This document shows positions 59,659 through 64,000 of a DNA stretch of 64,000 nt, piece by piece; positions within the stretch are counted from its first letter, which is position 1; every line of letters starts with the position of its first letter. Position numbers and translations under genes: made by a program. The stretch comes from Chalciporus piperatus (taxonomy: Eukaryota > Basidiomycota > Agaricomycetes > Boletales > Boletaceae), in the NCBI GenBank assembly GCA_038093975.1, contig JBBPTG010000031.1, positions 62,001 to 126,000 of the forward strand, in the 5' to 3' direction. Below the pieces are notes generated by a model that was not told the origin of the DNA, made no database searches, and was given only the letters and a program-made list of their open reading frames with translations.

Positions 59659-60567
59659 TTAGCAACAACTCGGATCATCCTCCGGAAGTTCACTCTCTAT
59701 GTCGCTGCAGGCATCCCAAGCTCCACTGTAACGCCCCATAGCCACATCAAGTGGGGGATCCGATCTACTCTTACGGCCCAGTTTGCGCGCAAAATCCTTG
59801 GCCCGTTCCATGAGACTGCTGTGTGAGACAATCCCGAGAGTAGCGGCGCGCCGCCTCGACGGCCTTGCGGCGTACACCGTCGATGTCTTTGACTTTGCCT
59901 CGGCTTGTGAGTAAGGTGCACCGCTCGTTGTATGCTCCACTGAAACATCGATGACCATGTTTTTCTCCGTGTGGACGTGAAGTGTTTGTGACCGGCTGCG
60001 TGGTAGGCGTCGAGGTAACAACGCGCCCACGGATTTAGAAAGAGTCTGCCGTCCGGCTATTCGTTCGACTTCAGTCACATGGTTGTCTTCTATATACCAC
60101 GTTTCATCCTCTGAATTCTCGGAAATAAGGGATTCGAGGCTTCTTGGCTGGAAACCGCCGGGTCACGTCACATGGGACTAAACACAAACATAGACTACTC
60201 ACATTGGCTAGGGTGTGATAGAACGTCGATCTTGATGCTGCGGCGGACAATGATGCTGAGGCTGGTGAGTACGAACTATCTCCCTGTTCGTCGGAGTGCT
60301 GTTGAGGTTCACAGAGAACAGAAACTTCAAGTGGCGAGACCATTACCTGTCCAAACTGGGATACGGAGATGTTTTGTTTCCGGTGATGTTTTCTTTGCTC
60401 TATTGAAGGGTCGACTAGTTCGCTCTGCGACAAATCCGTTTCGTCCAGTGCCCTGCGCTCGTTCGCCTCTTCTACCGTTCTGAATTTCTAAATGCACTTG
60501 TTAGCTCAAGAAAGACCAACATTCCAAACGGACGTACCTCCTCTAAATATTCCAGTGAGTTGACCAT
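59659..60567 (-). CDS. Orphan protein, 267 aa
   Basis: Three phase-0 exons (60567-60538, 60487-60203, 60147-59659) sum to 268 codons including the stop. The start reads MVNSLEYLEE joined to KFRTVEEANERRALDETDLS, a charged helix-like opening. The middle is polar (QQHSDEQGDSSYSPASASLS), followed by RSLESLISENSEDETWYIED. The C-terminal third is basic (LLPRRLPRSRSQTLHVHTEK, RPSRRRAATLGIVSHSSLME, DFARKLGRKSRSDPPLD) and ends acidic (DIESELPEDDPSCC). No known domain was recognised. It sits on the same strand and 365 bases upstream of the other orphan gene. Both have three exons with phase-0 introns and similar Ser/Arg-rich composition. Confidence 0.65.
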
Positions 60568-60885
60568 GGAGGAAGTCGTCGTGGGAGATGGCAAGTGTTA
60601 TCCTTGGGTTCTATTGTATCTTTGATTGGTATTGTGGGCGGCGTGATTAAGGGGGGTCGTGATACAGCGAGCAAACACGGCTCCTGCTCAGAATAATGGT
60701 CGAGCTTGCACGCCCCACGACGGAGAAGGTGAGTTTCATCCTTCTTGGTTCAAACAAGTTCGTGACTTTAAGTTTCTGTCAAACATGTTCATTGTTGCAC
60801 TGCCACCGTCATAAAGTCAAGACCAATCACGTGCATGCCCCTTGTTTGCGAAAAAGGGGCTGAGTACTCGTTTGGTCTTGCGGTG

Positions 60886-61700
60886 ATGGCCACTAACTTG
60901 AGGAGGGACGAGAAATTCTACATGAATCTGGTGACCATCCAAGTAAGTATCATCGTGTTGTTGCAGTCGTCGTCAATTCACGACGACATTAGGTGGAAGA
61001 TACTCTGTTCAGGGTCCCTCGTCAGGTCCTCCAGGCTCAGTCTAGGGTCTTTGAAGACTTGTTTACCATGCCTATGACCACGAACGCAGAGGGTTCAAGC
61101 GATACAAATCCCATTCATCTACAAGGAATCAAGAAAGAGGACTTTAAACGCTTCCTCGAACTGCTTTGCCTTGGGTGAGTTAGTTGGTCGGACTTCATCG
61201 ACCCATGATTAATTGATTTCTCAACACTGGCGGTCAGTATCGTCCAGCGGACGGTGGAACCTCCACTGGCTTGTTTTGAGGAATGCCTCTCGATCGTGAA
61301 GTTGGCCCAGATGTGGGAATGTGACAAGATCCACAAGTATGTGATTGAGAAGATGCCATATCAACGCGTCTCCAAGAGTCCGGCAGAGAAGGTAGCACTT
61401 GCTCTCCGGTATGATATCACACCGTGGCTCCTTCCTGGACTGCATGAGTTAGCTCGACGGAAGGAACCACTCGGAGTAGAGGATGCCAATATCCTTGGTC
61501 TAGATGTGGCGCTCAGAGTAGCTGCTGTCCGGGAGAGCCTGACTGTGAGCAGAAGCGGCTTCGTTCCCAACGTCCCTTCCAGCCTTTTTGGCTCGAGCAA
61601 CTATGCATGCACATGTTCTCTTGTATCTGGTGTTCGGGATGCCCGAGCAGTGGACTTTACATTCTCAATACAACGCGTCTTCGGATTACATCTTACGTAG
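60886..61700 (+). CDS. BTB/POZ domain protein, copy 1
   Basis: Small Agaricomycete BTB protein, likely a protein-interaction or Cul3-adaptor type. Exons read MATNLRRDEKFYMNLVTIQ (start 60886), then VEDTLFRVPRQVLQAQSRVF with EDLFTMP (about 60993-61070), IHLQGIKKEDFKRFLELLCL, and after an intron IVQRTVEPPLACFEECLSIV, KLAQMWECDKIHKYVIEKM and VALALRYDITPWLLPGLHEL. The order matches the family's BTB fold plus following helices. The frame is open back to an ATG at 60835. A further upstream ATG (60696, MVELARPTTEK with a good donor) could belong to a first exon, but I found no clear acceptor. The last 30 residues before the stop at 61700 look unlike the family, so the 3' end may be mis-spliced in my reading. 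Confidence 0.7.
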
Positions 61701-62698
61701 GCAAGTCAAGTTCTCATCTGCATGTCCGCGCTTGTATCTTAATACCACGGCCCAGGATCACAATCATAACCCCCGGTCATTCGGCGGCGTTTGTTAAGCC
61801 TGGACGAGATCGCGTTCTGGAGGCTCTTTTTACGGTTGGCTTCAACCCGTGCTCAACACACATCAACACTGTACACCATCTGCGCATTGTCTGTGGGAAC
61901 ATGGAATCAAATTCACGATGACCGGCATCGTCGGGGGAGTTCTGTACTCCAGCGGTCATTCAGTATCAACGTGGCTTCAGATTCCTGCACCTTTACTTGT
62001 GAAGTGGAACCGAAATAAGCAAAACATCCACTCCGTAATTACATCCATGCAGGGAACGCATGGTGTGATTATCAGCCACTAGTATTGTGAATCACAGGAG
62101 CGTCACCGCTGCCGAGTCGCTGAAAATAGGCCGTGGAAAGTCGAAGTTCTAGCCTGTGCAGTTACTTAGGGATGTGCAAGCTTGCCTATCCTGGCGGCGG
62201 CGACCACCAGTACTTATCCACGTGTATGATAATGATACCACAGATCTGCTCCGCGTTCGCCAAATCAGTGGCCATTCTCCGGATCCAATACCCTTGGTCC
62301 TGGGCTCCCCTGAGTTGTCAAAAACGTCGTGTGAAAGCCAAAATTGCCTGGACCCAGTGACTGGCCGGGTAAGGTGAATCAAATAGTCATTGGTCAACAA
62401 GGCTGAGCGATGACCTCAACGGCCCTCCAACTACACACCCCAGGCGATGGTCCCAACAGTGGGCACGAGGTCGTTACGCAAGGGAACTGCAGGGCCATTG
62501 ATGAGGGAAATACATAAGGGGGAGCAGATTCAGACTTTGGGGCAACGTGTATCCAACACGTGTAGCCGAACTTGCCAAACTTGATTGCCAACACTGGAAT
62601 CTGGAAGCATATATCTTGACTTCCTTCGAAAATTTCCCTTAGAGCCAAAGTCCTCCTTTCCTCCACCGCCTTCCCTACTCTCTCTGACCGAAACAATC
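61701..62698. other. Intergenic between tandem BTB genes
   Basis: About 1 kb. No coding structure was recognised. The pyrimidine-rich 60 bases before 62699 are typical of a fungal core promoter and leader. Confidence 0.4.
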
Positions 62699-64000
62699 AT
62701 GGTGAACCCCGACTCGCATGGTGTCTCCCGCGTCGTCCACCACAAGGACTACTACATCCGTGGTGGGGACATGACCGTCTTGGTCAGTCGCGTCGATGTT
62801 ATCATCGTGCTCATGATCGACCACTAACTATTGTCCCCAGGTCGAAAACCACCTCTATCGCATTCACAGTTATTTCTTCGAAAGAGAGTCTCTCTTCTTC
62901 CGTCAGAAACTCAACGCGAACCGTGACGGTACCAATGAGGAGCGCGGTTCCTCAGACCACGACGCCTACACCCTTGAGGATGTCAAGAGTGAGGATTTCG
63001 CACGGCTGCTTTGGGTGTTCTATAACCCGTAAGTTCCGACGATGTCGGCTACCAGCAAGTTTGATTGCTTACTACCAGTTCACACAGAAAATACTCGGAG
63101 TACGAGGCTCCTCTCGACACATGGCTCAGTATCCTCGTACTTGCCAACCGATGGACCTTCGACAGCGTCAAGGAGTTGGCGGTTCGGGAGCTCGAGAAGA
63201 TTGAAATCGAGCCTGTCGAGAAGGTTGCCATCTACCACGACAACAACATCAGCCGGCTCTACCTCATCCCATCGTACATCTCTATCTGCAAGAGGGACAA
63301 GACTCTATCCTTCAAAGAGGGTATGAAGCTTGGCATGGAGACTGTCCTACGCATCGCCGACGCTCGTGAGCGCGTGCGACTACAGGCTTCCGAGAGCGGT
63401 GTCCGCACTCCGACTTTCGAGGACTTTGACGATGGGGAAGTCGAAACTCTCATTCGTGAAATCTTCTGTCTCGGCTCTCGTCCTACTTCTCCTACTCCCC
63501 CAACTGCTCCCCCTAACGCAATTAATGGCATGGCTAACGGCGTCATCAAGCTCGGAAACCCCCCTCCCGGCAACCCTCCAAAGGCTAACGGTGCTCCTGC
63601 ACCCCGAGCTAATGGTGGGTCGGCAGCTGATACGAAACGTGCAGGGGTTGACGCTAGCGTTATCCCCTCCATCGACTCCGTCATGTCTCAGGCATCAGTA
63701 ACGCAACCAACGCAACCATCAACGGCCACACAAGAACGACCGGTGCCAGTATCTCGGGCAACAACGGCGTCCCAGGCAACACCGGCGGCTCAAACAACAC
63801 CGGCGGCTCAGGCATCACCGGCGGCTCAGGCAACACTGGCAGCTCAGGCAACACCGGCAGCTCAGGCAACAATGTCAACATCAACTCCACCCCCACCTCC
63901 GGCAGCGGACAAACCAAAGGACTCCAAAGAGACGGCCTCGCAGGAAGCAAGCAAACAGGCGGCCCCCCAGGAAGCAAGTAATGGTGCTGGGTTACTGTCC
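62699..64000 (+). CDS. BTB/POZ domain protein, copy 2, with Ala/Gln/Thr/Pro repeat tail (3' end outside window)
   Basis: Start MVNPDSHGVSRVVHHKDYYI. After an intron, VENHLYRIHSYFFERESLFF and TLEDVKSEDFARLLWVFYNP form the BTB core. Another intron leads to KYSEYEAPLDTWLSILVLAN, RWTFDSVKELAVRELEKIEI and VEKVAIYHDNNISRLYLIPS. The C-terminal half is Pro/Asn/Ala-rich (SRPTSPTPPTAPPNAIN) and passes into six-residue AAQATP-type repeats. The frame is still open at base 64000, so the gene is partial. Compared with the upstream BTB gene it has the same exon logic (intron just before VENHLYR/VEDTLFR) but a much longer tail. A regulatory or scaffold role is likely; partners are unknown. Confidence 0.85.
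63768..63871 (+). repeat. 18-bp tandem repeat in BTB gene tail
   Basis: About six copies of an 18-base unit (GCTCAGGCAACACCGGCG type) encode A-A-Q-A-T/S-P/L repeats. The unit preserves the frame, so length changes would only add or remove whole six-residue blocks. Confidence 0.85.

Noticed and set aside
63681..63977. Long minus-strand frame rich in Pro/Glu/Leu repeats
   Set aside because: It is the antisense shadow of the 18-bp repeats in the BTB gene tail, which are in frame with a recognised protein on the plus strand.

Overview
The window looks like nuclear DNA of an Agaricomycete (mushroom-forming basidiomycete). Nearly every gene is broken by short GT-AG introns of about 45-80 bases, and intergenic gaps are 0.3-1.7 kb. 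It carries families typical of that group: DUF6534 membrane proteins, rhodopsin-like 7TM proteins, small BTB proteins, a DUF4336 protein and a divergent FET3/FTR1 pair. Exon borders were worked out by eye from splice signals, reading frame and family fit. They are exact for the two zinc-finger genes and for the two orphan genes near 58-60 kb, and approximate elsewhere.

Layout. 0-9.4 kb, minus strand: a delta-9 fatty acid desaturase with a cytochrome b5 tail (OLE1), a multi-span membrane protein, a DUF6534 protein and a GNAT acetyltransferase. 9.9-23.7 kb, plus strand: mitochondrial isoleucyl-tRNA synthetase, a giant Furry/MOR2/TAO3-type cell-polarity protein (about 2,390 aa) and a DUF4336 protein. 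24.4-31.3 kb, plus strand: two tandem paralogues with a long C2H2 zinc-finger array, a disordered middle and a C-terminal RING finger. 31.7-36.1 kb: the high-affinity iron uptake pair, permease FTR1 (minus) and multicopper ferroxidase FET3 (plus), with a 332-bp shared promoter holding three exact ATCTGATAA sites. A 207-bp near-perfect hairpin lies at 36.7 kb, followed by serine hydroxymethyltransferase with two in-frame starts (mitochondrial and cytosolic). 40.8-46.7 kb: four rhodopsin-like membrane-protein copies, one a frameshifted remnant. 47.8-64 kb: a type-B carboxylesterase, an F-box protein, a 204-bp solo LTR with perfect target-site duplications, a GH18 chitinase, a broken fragment of a GNL3/NUG1 GTPase gene, two orphan genes rich in Ser and basic residues, and two BTB genes, the second running off the end.

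Most genes are independent housekeeping or family members. The one clear functional unit is FTR1-FET3 with its GATA-type regulatory sites. The most unusual feature is the C2H2-array/RING pair: all eight introns in their finger arrays fall at the same codon, just before the first zinc-binding His, and three exons are exactly 156 nt. This points to growth by duplication of phase 0-0 exons.
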